A stretch of 64,000 nucleotides of DNA from Prinia subflava (lineage: Eukaryota; Chordata; Aves; Passeriformes; Cisticolidae): the NCBI RefSeq assembly GCF_021018805.1, contig NC_086248.1, forward strand, positions 26,544,922 to 26,608,921. The letters are read 5' to 3'. The position numbers and the translations under genes are program-made. Positions 12,746 through 26,900 of the stretch are shown here, piece by piece; the stretch's first letter is position 1; each line of letters opens with the position of its first letter. The notes beneath the pieces were generated by a model. The model worked only from the letters and a program-made list of their open reading frames with translations. It was not told the DNA's origin and did no database searches.

Positions 12746-15700
12746 TTTAATATTTTTATTCAGAAAGGCACAAAGAATGAGGGCATACTTGGGACTTAGA
12801 AAACATACTAATTTGTAAAAAAAAAATTATCAACATTATTTTGGAGGACAAAACAAAAAGCAAACAATCTTTTAGAGCAGAGAGAGACAACAGTGCTTGC
12901 AATGGCCTGATCATTTTTTTTGTGTAGTTCCTAGCAGAAGCAGTTCACAATATAAACTCTATCCTTGAGAGCAGCTTTCTCGTCAACATTGCATTTCTTC
13001 AGTCTGTTACAAATCCTGATGACCTACTGAAGTCTTTTATGCTTAGACATATTTTGTATTCTGAATACCTAATTAACTCCAAAGCTATTTTAATTTGACT
13101 GGATTTCATGCCTTTGGCTTTTACAATTTTCTTCTGCAATAGTCTGATAGTTCTCTTTCAAAATAAATTGCACTATTGCACTGCTTTTTAACCCTCACAT
13201 AACTGATATATGCACATATTGTATAATTTGTTTTCTTATCTTCTGCACTCCCTGCACATGCTGTTCCTGGCATTTCCAATTTCTACCAGCAAATTGATCA
13301 ATAAGTCACATTGATTCAGAGAGAATGAAGTGGATGTATATGTGCATGTATATAACATGTCTTGAAAAAGTGTGGTTACAGATGAAGAGCTTCTTTTCCC
13401 TTCTCCCAGTGACTCTGTCTATTCACACTGCCCACTAGTAAAAACTTGGAAGAAGGTCCTCATCATTACCAGCAAAGTAAAAAATCTGGGACAGCTCTCC
13501 CAAAGGTAGCATCAGTTCTTGAAACTTCAGTAAGTGTTGCTACTTGAACCTCAGCCTAGGGAACACTTTTAAGTCACACTTACAGGTGACTAACAGCATT
13601 CTTCACATTATTTGCTAGGTGGTATGAAATCCCTTGAAAGCACAATCCTTTAAATCTTTCTACAGGAACATGAGGAGTCAGAGAAATTTATTCTGGCAAT
13701 GTGACAGAGCATATGCTACCTAGTGTATATGGATGGAAGTTACCTTCATAGGACAAGCCCAAGTCATAAGCAAAACCAGAAAGGTTCTGGGAAGAGACAG
13801 AGATTGGGAAATATCTGATTTAAGAATCTTATTGGATACTAGAGGTAAATTATTTACCTTAGTAGAGATTATGCGAGGGATTCAGGCTAAAGAATGCAGA
13901 TTTCAGCAATCATGCTATCACAGAAAACTGCTAGCTGGAAGGTTATTTTTGTACATCAGTATGACAACAAGCAAGTGGCCACTGGGCTTAAATGATTGCC
14001 TATCTAAAGGACAGACTTGAAGTCCCATTAAAAATGGGATAAGCTTTATTAAGAAAGAAGATCTATTTTGACACAGAGGAATGATACTGTGAAATGCTCT
14101 GCTTGAAAATGCCAGCTGAAATAACAAAGAGACTGCAACTGAAATGCCTGAAATGCCCTTATTTAGTTTCATAAGGGTAAAGGGAGTATGGTAAGATCTG
14201 GGGAACAGAGCTTCTGAGAGCACAGGAAATAATTTATGAGCACAACTTATGAAAAGGGAGCTGTTGTCCTTAAGGAATGCTATAAACATGGACTGTGATA
14301 TCTGAAATCCAATTGTCAGAAGTTATGGGCTAGCATATATAGCAGAAGCTAAACAATCTACCCTTGAAGGGATTGTAGGCAGCATTATGCTGACTCTGTT
14401 AAAAGCAAAAATGATGAAGTAAAACTTTACAACTGTATCAGGTTTTTATGATCACTAGTAATTTATTTTGTTTTGTGGCTAAGTATCACAATTTGCTTTG
14501 ACATGTTGATGAAATTTAATCATGCAAACAAATAAAATAATTAAGGAATAGAATAGAAATTTTATGAATGCATTCTGTAGTCAACAAATAAATCTTCTCA
14601 AACGATGGCTAATCTTTATTGGCATAAATGTAATTGTCTCATTCTACCAACAATTTAAACATGAGGTAACTGCAAAAATTCCAGATAGCTTTAGTCCATC
14701 TACTGTTAGCATTCAGATGTTTCTTGAATACATACTGAAATAATTAGGGAAAACATCATTATTAAGAATTTAAATACATTTTTCTTTGTATTAAGACAAA
14801 TGTAAGTGTAGTAATTTTCTATAAATCTCACATGGGCTTCATGATATCTCTTTCCCCATTTTTTTCAACAGACAATCTGTTTTTGGAAGCATCTACAAGT
14901 CCTTATTATTTACTTATTTATTTCAACCAACCATTGATTAAATTCTTGCTAATAAAGGCATCAAATAGGAAAATTATTTTTTACAACAGTATGGTATGAT
15001 TTACTAAAGTGACATGCCTAGCATAATGATTCTCATATTCTGCCCATTGGTTAGCCTATAAGCAATCTTATTTGCTGTATTCTCTATATTTATTTGTCTT
15101 ATATATATATTTGCATATATATAATTGCACTAGCTGCTAAAAGGTATTAAAATAATGCATTGATAGTTGAAGTGTTCTATTCTCCTATTTCAAGGCACGT
15201 GACATGAAAAGGTGAAGAAGGCACAGATCTTTTTTGTTCTTTGCTGGCTAATGTACTAGGTAAAGACAGATGCAAGTTTTAATCCTTTTATGTTATCCTT
15301 ATGATTTCAACTTAAATAGTCTTCTTATGCACACTTTCTGACTCAAATTCATTTGTGTATCAGTAGCATCTTGTCTGGGATTTTTCCCTGTAATTAAATG
15401 TTTACTAATTATCTGCCAGAAAAACAGATGTAACCTCACCACCACCTGGTAAAAACAGGTGTGTTTGTAAAACATGTAATCTGAAGGTAGACTAATTAAA
15501 AAAAATCAAAATGTGTAACAATTTGCTTGTAAAGTACATCTGAAAAAAGCAGATCACTGCAATGTTCTTTTTATTTAAAAAATTATTTTGACAAATAGAA
15601 AGGTTTTTGCTTTATGAATTTGTGAAGCTCATTGTAACCATAATTACAAAACCATTGCTAATGTGCATAAAATAAAAGAATCTAAAATGTTGGGAACTTT

Positions 15701-16372
15701 AACCCTTAGAAGTGTGTGGTTCTTTTACCTAGTGAGTGCAATAGCCTTAAGTTGGCTTTCTGCTGATGGTTCCTTCCTCAGATGTTTGATGGTAACTCAG
15801 CTTCAAAAAGAAGCAGTAAAGGCAGAAGTTGTATTACTATTATAAATGGAAGAGCTGACAACAGCAGCTTCTCTTTTATAGTCAGTAGAAATGAAAATGA
15901 AAGACAGAGCAGAGAGAAAAAAGATGGAGATGAAGGAAACACAGAGAAAGTATATGAGGGATATTTATCTGACAGAAGAGCTTTGTGTCTGCATGCAGAA
16001 ATAATTTAAAAATTAACAATCTCTATAGGTACATGGAGTTCATTCATAAAACACTGGAGATATTTTAATTTACAGATTTATACATATATATATTTATGTT
16101 CATGTAAAACTAAACAAGAATTTTGATCTGAACCATCATAAAAACATTTGCAACATTTGAATAGGAATCTAATTATTAGGGATACACAGAGCAAAACAAG
16201 AAAGAGTAAAAACAGGTAAAAGAAATTGGTGCTATAGAATGAGGGGCAGATATTGTTAAAGTAGCAATGTAAAGCAAAGATCTATCTAATGTTAACCCCA
16301 GTATCAGAATTCTACAAGATGTACAGTCATCCATTACTCTCTGTGTCTGTTCCACAGTCAGGCAGAGATTCA

Positions 16373-16401
16373 TTTTATTTATTTATTTATTTATTTATTT
16401 A
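16373..16401 (+). repeat. (TTTA)n microsatellite
   Basis: About seven TTTA units within intron. Confidence 0.93.
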
Positions 16402-16972
16402 CTTAGCCTAACAGAAATCTAACCTTAATGGAAACCCTAGTGGTCATTAAAAGAGCAGAATATTGCAAATCAGTTAAAATTCCATTTTAGGGGTAACAAA
16501 GGGAATGACATTCTACTGAGAACCTATGAAGAAAGGTGAGTTTTCATTGTGTGAAAACATACAAAAATTATCCCAAGTTCCTAGCCTACACCAGCTCAAT
16601 TTTAGGGTGACAGCTGAACTCATACTGCTAATCCTGACCCATACTTCTTCCTGCTTTTTGGGTGCATGGAGGGACAAGAAGTGAGCGGTGGCAGAGTCCG
16701 TGGAAGTGTCAGATATGGGTAACTGGAAAGCAATACACTGCATGGTTCTCCACTGCTGCTATTCTATCCTTCCAGAAAGCAGACACATTTATTCTAAAGA
16801 ATATGAAGTCCTCAACACTACTGAAATAAAATCTCTGCAAACACCAGAAAAATACCACATCAACGATTTTCCATAGAGGGTATGAACTACTAGCTGAACA
16901 GGTTACATTAGCTTGTAATATCTAATTAGGCTAGATACAGGATGAGTACATTATCTAGGAAAGATAATACAC

Positions 16973-17345
16973 AGAATCATATGAATTGGTCATCTAGTTA
17001 ACCCCTTGCAATGAGCAGGGACATTGACCAGATTAGGTTGCTCAGAGTCTTCTCAAACCTGACTTGGATGATTCCAGGGATGAGGAATCTACACCTTACT
17101 GGGCAATCTATTCCAGTACCTTGCTCCCCTCATTGTAAAAAAAAAAAAATCTAGTCTACAATTACATTCTTTTAAAGATATTACCCCATGTCCTATTGCA
17201 ACAGGCCCTGCTGAAGAGCCTAATATTTCTTGTTAGCACTCTTTTAACACTTGAAGACTGGAATGTGGTGTCTCTAGAGCCTTCTCTTCCTCAAGCTGAA
17301 CAAACTGAATTCCTTTAGCTTCAGAAAACACCACTTCCTCCTGAG
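16973..17345 (-). mobile_element. CR1 LINE 3' fragment, minus orientation
   Basis: The plus strand begins with the reverse complement of a CR1 tail (CACAGAATCATATGAATTGG), followed by CATCTAGTTAACCCCTTGC, GAGCAGGGACATTGACCAGA and CTACACCTTACTGGGCAATC, and later GAGCCTTCTCTTCCTCAAGC. A 13-nt A run has grown inside it near 17137-17149. It is sense to EYS, old and non-coding. Confidence 0.85.
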
Positions 17346-18823
17346 TATAGCAGAGAATCTTCCATTATTTTTTTTTTGTTTGGAGTTCTTTGAGATTTTT
17401 AGTTCACAGAGATGCTTACTCAGGGCTTATGTGTAGATAGAAAGATTAACTTGGCTGGAGCCAAATTACTTTGCAGTGATGAAGCAAACAAAATCACTAA
17501 ATGCCAAATATATTCAAAGCACTTCCAATAACCTTCCTTGAATTTTTCTTCAAGGGCAAATAACTACTCTTGAAATTGAAATAACTAACAAGTATATAAA
17601 ACATTTCAATATAAAGAATTGCCACATCACCACTTATCCCCGATTCTTGGCAAATTTTGCAATACTGTAGCTTAGGCAGCTACAACAATAGCCCAGATAT
17701 AACCTACAAGGAATTGAGATATTATTTTCAAAAGCAGTAAACATTAATTTTCAAATTGGGGCTAGAATGTTTCCCATCTAAAAAAAAATCTAGTACAGAT
17801 GATAATAATAAAAGGCATAATTAAATGACGCCACAAAGCTTATATTACTTTTAACCCTGATCTCTAAATATGTACATAGTTCAGGTGAATTCACATGTAC
17901 TACTACCAGATTAACATAAATGCAACAAAATTTAATCAGAATTATTTGTGCTATATCAATAAGATTTCTTTGGGTACAGAAACCCTAGGAAGCTGCAGTG
18001 AACTGAAAATGCTCCTAGTGAATTTGTCTTTATGGAGTAAATCTATCAAATAATCATATTTTTCTAGCTCTTCTTGGGTTGGGGAAGAAATCACCTCACT
18101 TTTCATGTTTTCCATTTGCAAGAAATTGCAAGATAAAATATATAATGAAATATTCAACTGGCAGACAAGTCTATTTTTTCTTGCTGACTAGTGAAAAGTG
18201 TACTTCTGTCTAGGAAGTTTATGCCATATATTGAGGAATGAAATATGCAAACAAGAAGCAACATTTTTATGTAGTATTAACAGGCATACATCCAAGCCTG
18301 CAAGTATATTCTCTGGGGAATACAAAAGAATTCTCTGAAGTGTGAAATCACAGTAAGTGCTTCAAAATATGTCAAAATTGTGGAACTTAAGTTAGTTCTA
18401 TAAATCAAGAATTTGGAACCAAGATCACAATTATAAAAAGCAGGACTCACTCCAACTCTGGAGAAGCTGTTTCTCTATAATAAGTTGTTCAAAACTTCTT
18501 CAATGCTTGTATTTTAGAGCTGTAAAACTTACAACTTAAAGTCACATGCTTACTATGTTCTCTCTTGTCAGGAAGCTGCATTTTCTCTTGTAAGTTATGT
18601 TTTGCTCAATGAGTCATGAATTAAAGAACTTTCCAGAGGAACACAAGGAACAATGGTATGAATTTTATAATGCAGCATGCATTAGAATACCAAAAGGCTT
18701 CTACTGCATTTTAATGACTCATTTTGCTGTTGAAGAGGAAATGCCAGCTGATATACACTAAAGTTAATAAGGACCTGAAGGAGCTAAAACTGATACTTAG
18801 CTTCAAGTATCTTTGGTACTCAC

Positions 18824-18988
18824 TGTAAAGAATTGTGCCATTTAGAGCAGTTGTTTTCACTGTCAAGTACAGAGTTGTCAGATTGCTTGTTTCCTGCCCA
18901 GATGCAGTCCTGGTATCAGATACAGATGTCAGAGAAGGTAGCTCCAAATAAGAATTTCCAGTGAAGGATGGAAAAAACAGTGCAATGT
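18824..18988 (-). CDS. EYS: EYS internal exon: N-terminal part of a laminin G-like domain
   Basis: This 165-bp exon contributes 54 whole codons (IALFFPSF to GTILY) after the split Asp codon. The residues FFPSFTGNSYLELP and LTVKTTALNGTILY are the first strands of a laminin G-like beta sandwich that follows directly after an EGF module, an arrangement typical of the C-terminal half of EYS. The central part (about residues 20-36, SVSDTRTASGQETSN) is a hydrophilic loop likely to vary between species. Two N-glycosylation sequons are visible: NLT and NGT. The acceptor is TTTCAG|AC (AG at 18990-18989) behind a T-rich tract. The donor is ACA|GTGAGT (GT at 18823-18822). The last base, A, joins CT of the next exon to make Thr. 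The open frame extends past both splice sites, but those residues are intronic. From memory this corresponds to the second laminin G domain of human EYS; that numbering is unverified. Confidence 0.93.
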
Positions 18989-19509
18989 CTGAAATGAACA
19001 ACAAAAAGCAAATCTTATTAATTTATTACAAAATAAAGTAATAAAATCAATCACATTTCAAAAGATCCATTTTTGTATACCTGTGAATAGCATCATCAAC
19101 TATATTATTTGCTGAGCATACATATAAATTTATTTAATTTCAAACATTCAAATCAAAGACACAGAAAATGAGAAAATACCATTATAGGAGGGACTACTGC
19201 CAGAAGATGCAAGTTAAAACAGCTATCATAAATTTTTATATTTACAGACATGTCAGTGCAGAACTTTTGTCCCATGACACCTCTATGAAGTACTTTTCAT
19301 TTTGATTTCTAGGCAAGAAACTCAGTTTTTCTTTGTTTTCAGGATACTTAGATTTTTGGGCTTTGAAACCATGAAGAGGATGCCATTGGGCAGTATATGC
19401 ATTTTTCCACTACACTCTCTGGGAGTGAATAATTGTTAAGAGAAAAACTTTAAGTGTGAAGGCTTAACATTTACAATGTTTATTGCATTCATTACTTCAG
19501 TCATTACAG

Positions 19510-19533
19510 TTTTCTTTTTTTTTTTTTTTTTTT
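19510..19533 (+). repeat. Poly(T) tract
   Basis: Nineteen consecutive T preceded by TTTTC. It would be poly(A) in the EYS transcript. A similar shorter tract (14 T) lies at about 24809-24822. Confidence 0.9.
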
Positions 19534-20209
19534 ACCCTGTAGACATGATAATAGTAGCATGAATGCCAGAAAAAAAAATAAACTAAAACTAATTGAGGTT
19601 AGGCAGAATGTCCTCTAGATGTCTTAAGAATCCTATTTAAGCAAAACATCTTGAAGATTGCCCAGACTGATCACCAGGGATATGAATAAGGAATAAACAT
19701 CAAGAAAAATATTTTGATTTCAGGTAATATTTTTGCAGGAAAATTTTTACTTTGATGAACTAAAACTATACAATGAACCTGTGAGTGATGATTACACACA
19801 GGCATGACTAATATTTTTTTTTAAATGTCTTCACTTTACTGATTTTTTTTGTGAATCTGACCATTGTTTATCCTCTGCTGTTTTTATTGGATTTAAGAAA
19901 AAAGGAAAAAAGGAAAGGGCTAGCTAAAGAAACTGAAGATGTTGAAGGACAATCATTAAAAAAACCCACACTCTGACAGCAAAAGAAAGGCAGGATGGAA
20001 AGCAATGGCTATTTATGTTTCTAAATCATAGGACTGAAAAAGTCAGGGTTGTTGGAGAAAGTGGAAAAAGCTACAGGATGAAAAAAAGGTCAGTGGTACT
20101 GCAAAGAGAAGAAGACCTACATGATTAGGAGAGGGTTTTTTGCCTAACTAAATTCATCCTTTCAAGAGAAACAGTACTAAGAGATCTAGCAGTGTAGTGC
20201 AGGGGCACA

Positions 20210-20628
20210 AACAGGATTAAGGGCTGGGTTCTCTTTCACATGAGGGAAGGCTGAGAGATCCAGGACTCCTAAGGCTGCCGAAGAAAAAACTTTGGTGAAT
20301 CTTACAATTGTCTGTAAATACATGAGGATGGAGAAGAGAGAGCCAAACTTTCAGCAGTGCACTTGATAGGCAACAAGTACAAACCAAAACCTAAGAAATT
20401 ACACCTGACCACCTGGAAAATCTTTTCACTGTGAGGATGGTCAAACATTGCCATAGGTTACACAGAAAGGTCTGTCAGGTCTCAGTTCAGAGGTTTCCAA
20501 AACCTGACTGAGCGTGCTTGTGAGAAACCTGTTCTAGGTGAGCCTGCTCTGCTTGAGCAGGGGGTTGGACTTGATGGTCTTCAGGTGATGGTCCCTTCCA
20601 ACCTCAACAAATTGGTGATTCTGTTATC
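20210..20628 (+). mobile_element. CR1 LINE 3' fragment
   Basis: Recognised by TTTCACATGAGGGAAGGCTG near the start, by TTTTCACTGTGAGGATGGTC in the middle, and by the 3' end TGAGCAGGGGGTTGGACTTG followed by GGTCCCTTCCAACCTCAAC and GGTGATTCTG. It is diverged, and its ORF2 tail is disrupted. Confidence 0.85.
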
Positions 20629-23600
20629 CTTCACAGGGAGGTTCTGGGCACTAAGCCTTAATTATTATTCATGAACTGCAGTGCCTTTAGAAACCTCAGT
20701 GTAGTTCAGTACTCACAATATAGTGGTACACTGAGCAACAAAACTATTAAAATGTCTTTTATTAGGCAGTTTAAAAAATACAACTAGCCAACTTGGAGAG
20801 TAACTGTCTACAGTTTATATTGTAAGCTTAAATTAACCTGTGAAATTTCTTTCGGCTAGGTGAAGGCAAAGAGGAGAAGAATGAAGAGGGGAAGGGAGCA
20901 TGGTATATCTGGGCAATCTTGAAAGGAAGGACAATCTCATCAGTCCTTCAGGAAGGATAGCTCCCTTCAAAAGAGAGATTTTCCTTAAAGATTTAAAACT
21001 TTCCAGGGAGTCCAGCACCTTGCATCCAGAAATCTTTGCGTTGATATATAGGCAAAACTACTGAGAAAAGATGCTATTTCAAGCATCTGCAGTGCTGTGC
21101 CCAAAGCAGCCTAGTCTTCCATCACCAGTGCTGTGATGTCCTCTCAGAAATCAGCAGAAGAGGCACAGCAAATGCAGCAAATGCATCAGAAACAAATGCA
21201 TACCTGGCAAAAAAGCCATCCAGAAATGCCAAGATGCAGAGCACATCCTCTTCACTATGGTGTGCGGGCTATTAGCCTGCTGATCCTTCACAGTCATTTT
21301 CTGCCCTAAAGCTGTACAACAGCTGCAATGTGTTGCAAGTCTACATCATCAGTAAAGAGGTCACTGAGAGCACAGGGATTAGTCTTCTGCTTAGATGAAG
21401 GGCCTAAATGGGACAAAACAGATTGAGTCTGTGCATTAAGAGCCTGGAATCTAGGTCTGTGATAAAGTACACAGATAGAATACTGTGGGCAAAGCTGCCA
21501 GTCTGGACTAAATTTTTCCACTTTCTTCATTTTACTAAACTCCTTATTAGCAGAAATTAAAGTCTTGTGCAGCATTGACCATGACTGCACACTGGTAGGA
21601 TCCACGAATCAGATCCAAAGAAGGGCATCTTCTGAACTAAAATGAGCTAATTTTCTACCATGTTATGAATGTATTTTAGTACTTCTTCCTAGCAATATTT
21701 ACAGATCTTAATATTTTTAGATGGTTGCTGGCAATAAATAATTTAGTATTTAATTCATTTCACAGAACAGGCCAACAAGAAGAAGTAGTTCCTTAATTCC
21801 ACCTGGGTTCACTGTCTGACACTGTCACCTCTGTCCACGATCACCATGATCATGAAGGGACTCTGCTGGAGCAGTGGTCTCCAAAATGAGTGGAGTGCAT
21901 GCAGCCTAAGGGGTTCTCAAAGCCATTAGCTAGGATACGGGAAGAAATAGAAACTTTCTCACATTTTAAGAGTAAAAAAGAATACAAATAATTCAAGGGA
22001 AAAAAACTGTAACAGAGACTACAGAGTTGGGTCTGAATTACCTGACAAACACATATTGCTAAGAATTACATTTTAACAATTTACCCAGACTCAAATTTTC
22101 TACTGAAATAAACAGATTTTCTGGGATATTGTTTATGACAATTTTCACAATAACACATAGTATAGCAAGAAGAAGTTGAGAAACATCAGCAAGTTTCTAT
22201 TATGTCCCTACCTGACTTTGTCTTAGTCAGAAAATAAAGAGGAGTAAGGGGAAGAATATAGTTTTCTACTGCTAGTAAAATGGAATCAATCTGTCTCTAG
22301 TCCTACATCTAATTTTCCCTTTGCATTTTTTGTTTGTTATGACAAGTTTGGCTTAGCACTAAATTCTGTTGAATTCTTTTTAAAATATATTTTTCAGTTC
22401 TGAAGATGTTAAGACTTGTCAACTGCACCAGCCAGCCCTAAATAACTTCAAATGAGAACCAAGAAAGACTTTTAACATCATGAAATCTTAGAAAGAGAGA
22501 AATGCATTCGTCTTTCAATAGGAAAATCAGACCAAATGTCTGACTAAGCTTGTCCACAATCTACAGGGTAGATAACTTCATTCAATATCCCTGGTCCTCT
22601 TTTATAATAAAAGTAAATGGATAATCCTGGAATGTGATTGTCCTCACCCGATCATGACCTAAACCTGCCTATTTCTCTCTATTTGCTATAAAAGGACTTG
22701 AGGGTCAATAGTTTAGCTGTAAACATGTACACCAGCAATACCTGGAGGTAGATGAACAAGTCTCATTTTTGCTGCTTATGCATCAGATATAGATGGCCTG
22801 CAGAAGGATTTTCTTTAGGCAAAACCAAATTAGTACAGTAGTTCTGAGTTGAAATGTTAAAGATGTGAACTGAACAGGATGTCAGAATATTTAGTCAGGG
22901 GCTTAAATTCTGAATTTCCTGTTTTTATCTTTCAATTACAATGGTAAACATCCTCTGAAACCTATGGATAAATTTTATGCCTGTTCTTCTTTTTCATTAC
23001 TCAGAGAATGTAATAGAAGCACAGGTGATAAAAACTTTTATGAGCAGTGCAGGAAACCTTTTCCATATTATCAAGAATGGAGGTGTTCCCAGCAGGCAGA
23101 AAGTCAGTTAAGAAGTAATATCAAGGGTCTGATGAATACATGATCTGTTCTATCTATCTCATGCTCGCAGAATTTAACCACCTTAGAGTAATGAATTCTT
23201 CTATCTTATGTTCATGGCGTGAAGAAAATCAAAGTGAAATAAATATGATTTCAGAAAATTCCTGGGAATTATGTCTGATACATTTGAAATCTGACTTGGG
23301 TGTTTCATAAAGCATCACAAACACCTACAACAGTACAGAAATACAGTAACCATTTCCTATGAAATAACTGATTATCTGAGTTCAGCTCTTTCTAGACAAT
23401 AAAATATGAAATAAAATAAATCTTACTCTTGCTGCTTTCATTCACTTGTCTCAATGCACAAAAGCCTCCCGTCTGCTGTAACTGAACTCCTACATCACAA
23501 AGCAAAAATTCCTTACAAAATAAAATGCACAAGTCTTCCTCTATCAGGCCAACCTGGTGCCTTTTGATAACGCTCTCTGCTGTGAACTGGGAGGTCTGAA

Positions 23601-23882
23601 ATCAGATCACTGACTTAATCTCTTACTTTGCAGACTGCTAGGGCCTTTGAATGGCAGAAAGTACATTTAATTGTGAAGACTCAAGAGAAGAGCACTAGAG
23701 GCAATGAGTCACATAAGCAATCCTCAGAGAAGGACATCAATTCATTTTTTATTGAACGAAACTGCCATACAAGTGGAACAGTAATAGAAGAAAAGACTTT
23801 TTAAAAAATTAGGAAAACAAAGCAGAAGATATTCAGCAAGCATGGATCTGCAAAGGTACAATGAAACACACAACAGAAACAG

Positions 23883-23958
23883 GGATGATCAGAGGGATGG
23901 CATTGCTTCCGAATGGAGAAACAGAACAGGGCTATTCAACATGCAGAGGAAAAGGTGA
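23883..23958 (+). mobile_element. Probable CR1 internal fragment
   Basis: GGGATGATCAGAGGGATGGC and GGCTATTCAACATGCAGAGG, in this order and spacing, resemble the CR1 ORF2-tail region. There is no 3' end, so the call is tentative. Confidence 0.42.
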
Positions 23959-26900
23959 GTGAGAAATGGCAGCTCCATGTCTTCCAACACAGCAGGTAAG
24001 GGCACTCAATTACTCAGTTATTGTTACTATCAGGTCACAGGCTTGCAAAAGAAAAGGAAATTCTTAGTAACTTTTTGCAGAATGTTTGGGGTAATTGCCA
24101 AAATATATTATGAGGGTCAAAAGTGTATTAAAAATAGTGAAAAATTAGGAACTATACAAGAACAAGGGAAACTAATCCACCAGACTAGCAAATATAATGG
24201 AACTGCAGGTCAGGAAATCTTAGTCTCATTGATTGGTGGAAGCTGAAGTAACGTACTTGGGGGAAAATCTTAATTGTCCTGTTTTATATATCCTTTTCAA
24301 AGAGTGACTGTTTTTTCTCTGGGACAGGATATTGAGCTAGATGCCTTCTCCTGGCTTGATCTGGCTTGTGATTTTTGTGTTACTTGTTCTGCTCTGTGTA
24401 TCACTACTAAGATTGCATGACTGAGACTAAGAGAGATGCAGACCATTTAACATAAAGGAAATTAATGATTCCATAGATATCTGAAGCGCATAACAATTGT
24501 CCTTACCCAGTATCTAGAATTACCCATCTCTTTTGACAGCTCTGTTTCACTCAGCAGATCAATCCAATGTAAATATCTTATTAAATTTATTTCAAGAAAA
24601 AAATTATTGATAGTTTTAGCATCCCTTAAATAAAAAGAAGTTGAAAAATTAGCTGCATGTCTGAAAAAACAAGATCATAGTGAATCAGTTTGAAGTTAAC
24701 ATGCTTTGTGAAAAAGAAACAAACAAAAATAAGAAAAAATATTTTCATATTCTTATTTTGTAGTTCATGATAATTCTTCTTCCACTCTCACATTTTAGGA
24801 AGGAAGGATTTTTTTTTTTTTTGCCTAGACTTCCAGTAGTTGTACATCTGCAAAATTATAACTACATTCCTTTACAGGAGATGAGAATTTAGTCAACTGC
24901 TGTGTCTATGTGAAAGGATGAAAATTACCTGTCTCAGAATAAAAATAATTTTATTCAGTTAATGGGCAAGAAACATTCTAAAATGTCCAGGTGAGATGTG
25001 CTGTGTAATTATAAAGTTCTGTAATTTTTCTCAATTTTTCATAGACATACAAAGGCTGGAGGTGTCAGCAAGTACAACAGACTGATGTGGAAAAGAGAAA
25101 AAAGAAAATTATTAATTATTATTCAGCTCAAGATTTTGTGGAAATAGAAATGACACCTCCACAGAAAAACAGAAAATAGTGAAGATGTCTTGTGATGGAA
25201 AAATCCCAAACAATCTAGTTATTGTTAGCCCAAAACCACAAATAGAATTAGCCTCTTACTGCCTGTTTTCTTGATAGTTTTGAAAACAACACAATGATTT
25301 GTCTTTTTGTGTTTGATTCGTTTCATCTCCAAAATTTATTGCTTTTCTCCTAAGTGCACTGGATTTTGAAGCGGAAAGAATATTCCTAATTGATACTTGT
25401 ACCTAATCAAATGTATTTTACCACCTGCATTCAAAATGATGCATAAGTGCTTCTCTTTTCCTGAATTTGACATAGAGGAAATTGGGAAGCTATTATCTAA
25501 TATTTTTTCAAGCTCAAATATTTGACAGGAAATATGATCTTCCTGCAAAAACACCAGAGTTTTATCTATTTTTAAAAAGCACCCCATCTAGGAGGGAAAT
25601 GAATGTCCTTTATATCTTAATTTATGTTTTTTTATCTTTCCCAAGTACAGGAAAAAAGTCTAAGACAAACTCTTAATATGAAACTATAATATAAACTGAA
25701 GTTGTCACACTGCAGTGCGATATTTGATGCTGAAATGCTGGTTTCTTTGAAGGTCGCTGCGACACATATTATGGCAAAATTTAATGAAGCAAGACTTGTA
25801 AAAATCTTTTGAAGTTCTCTCATTAGTAGATTTGTTCTGTAAAATATCATAGAAGATCTACTTGAACATGAGCTTTCACAGTTTTGATTCATGTCTAATG
25901 AACTTGTAAAAGAAGAAAATGAAATAAAGTATTGGTTTTCAGTGAGAGAAGAGGCAGCTGTCACAATATCTTTGAAAACTCATACTTTTCAAAACAAGTT
26001 GATGTACCAGGGATCACCATTGTAATGAACATTGATTCCACAAATGAATGGGTCAAATAACTTAATTTTCTATTAGTTTCCAGTGATTCTCAGCTAAATG
26101 TGTAAATATTTTATTTCTATGTTATAATTCTTATGTCTATCAAAATTCCAAGGCCTTTTGTTTTGTTTTATGGGGTATCAATATGTTTTCAGTAGCTTTA
26201 ATTTTATCTCTGTCATCTAAGTTTAATTTTATTCTCTGCAATGGTGCTTGAACACATAAACAAACATTCCTATCCCAAAGGATCTTAGAAATACTTGAAG
26301 AGTAATTGCCTATAAAAGTTTAATTTGGAAAAATATTCAGATTTTTTCAGTGCGTGTCATATTTAGTCAGCTGCAGAGGAATCTTCCATCTGGATAACAT
26401 TGCAAACTAATTTGTCATATGGTTGGCACCAGATATTAGATGATCAATATTAAAAGTGAAATGCAAGCTGTAGTTTTAAGAGCACTAAATTAAATGTGCT
26501 CATGTAAATAACACAGTTTACATATTGCTACTGTGTGTATGTAATAGATTTTTATTACTTTCCTGGGAGATATTGATGATATTTTGACAAGACTTTCCTA
26601 TTGTTATTTAGCTATATAGGTACATAATTTACAGAATTTTTTAAATCTTATCTGAGTTCTAATCTGAACTTGTTTTCACAGGTTCAGAGTGCAAACAAAA
26701 TAGGAATATGAAAGCAATTTCTTCTCTCAATTATTCAAACATCTTGCTGTGGCTTCCTTTGGGAATCATGTAGCTAATTCAAAGGCTTGGTCAGAAAAAT
26801 CAACAAATAACATGGAAAGAAGAACATATAAGGGTTAAAATTATTAACAAATTAAGTTAGTATCAGAGCATGAATTTGAAAACCAGATTTTTCACTATAT

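Larger units (their letters stand above)
10842..18823 (-). other. EYS: EYS intron of about 8.0 kb between the two laminin G exons
   Basis: GT-AG intron that splits an A|CT codon. It contains a solo LTR (about 11417-12248), an unassigned GC-rich island (about 12470-12745), a (TTTA)n microsatellite (16373-16401) and a CR1 on the minus strand (about 16973-17345). The rest is AT-rich sequence in which I see no gene or RNA. Confidence 0.85.

Noticed and set aside
13918..14289. 123-codon minus-strand frame
   Set aside because: Hydrophobic, Ser/Phe/Leu-rich translation of A/G-rich intron. No domain, splice sites or repeat signature recognised.
18711..19004. Whole 97-codon frame as a gene
   Set aside because: Only 18824-18988 is exon. 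The residues before DIALFF and after GTILYS are read through splice sites into intron.
21306..21605. 99-codon minus-strand frame within the 42-kb intron
   Set aside because: Residue mix is plausible but no domain is recognised. The EYS frame is already continuous without it, and no paired splice sites were evident.
24309..24380. Possible CR1 tail (GAGCTAGATGCCTTCTCC)
   Set aside because: Only a few words resemble CR1, and the expected terminal repeat is missing.
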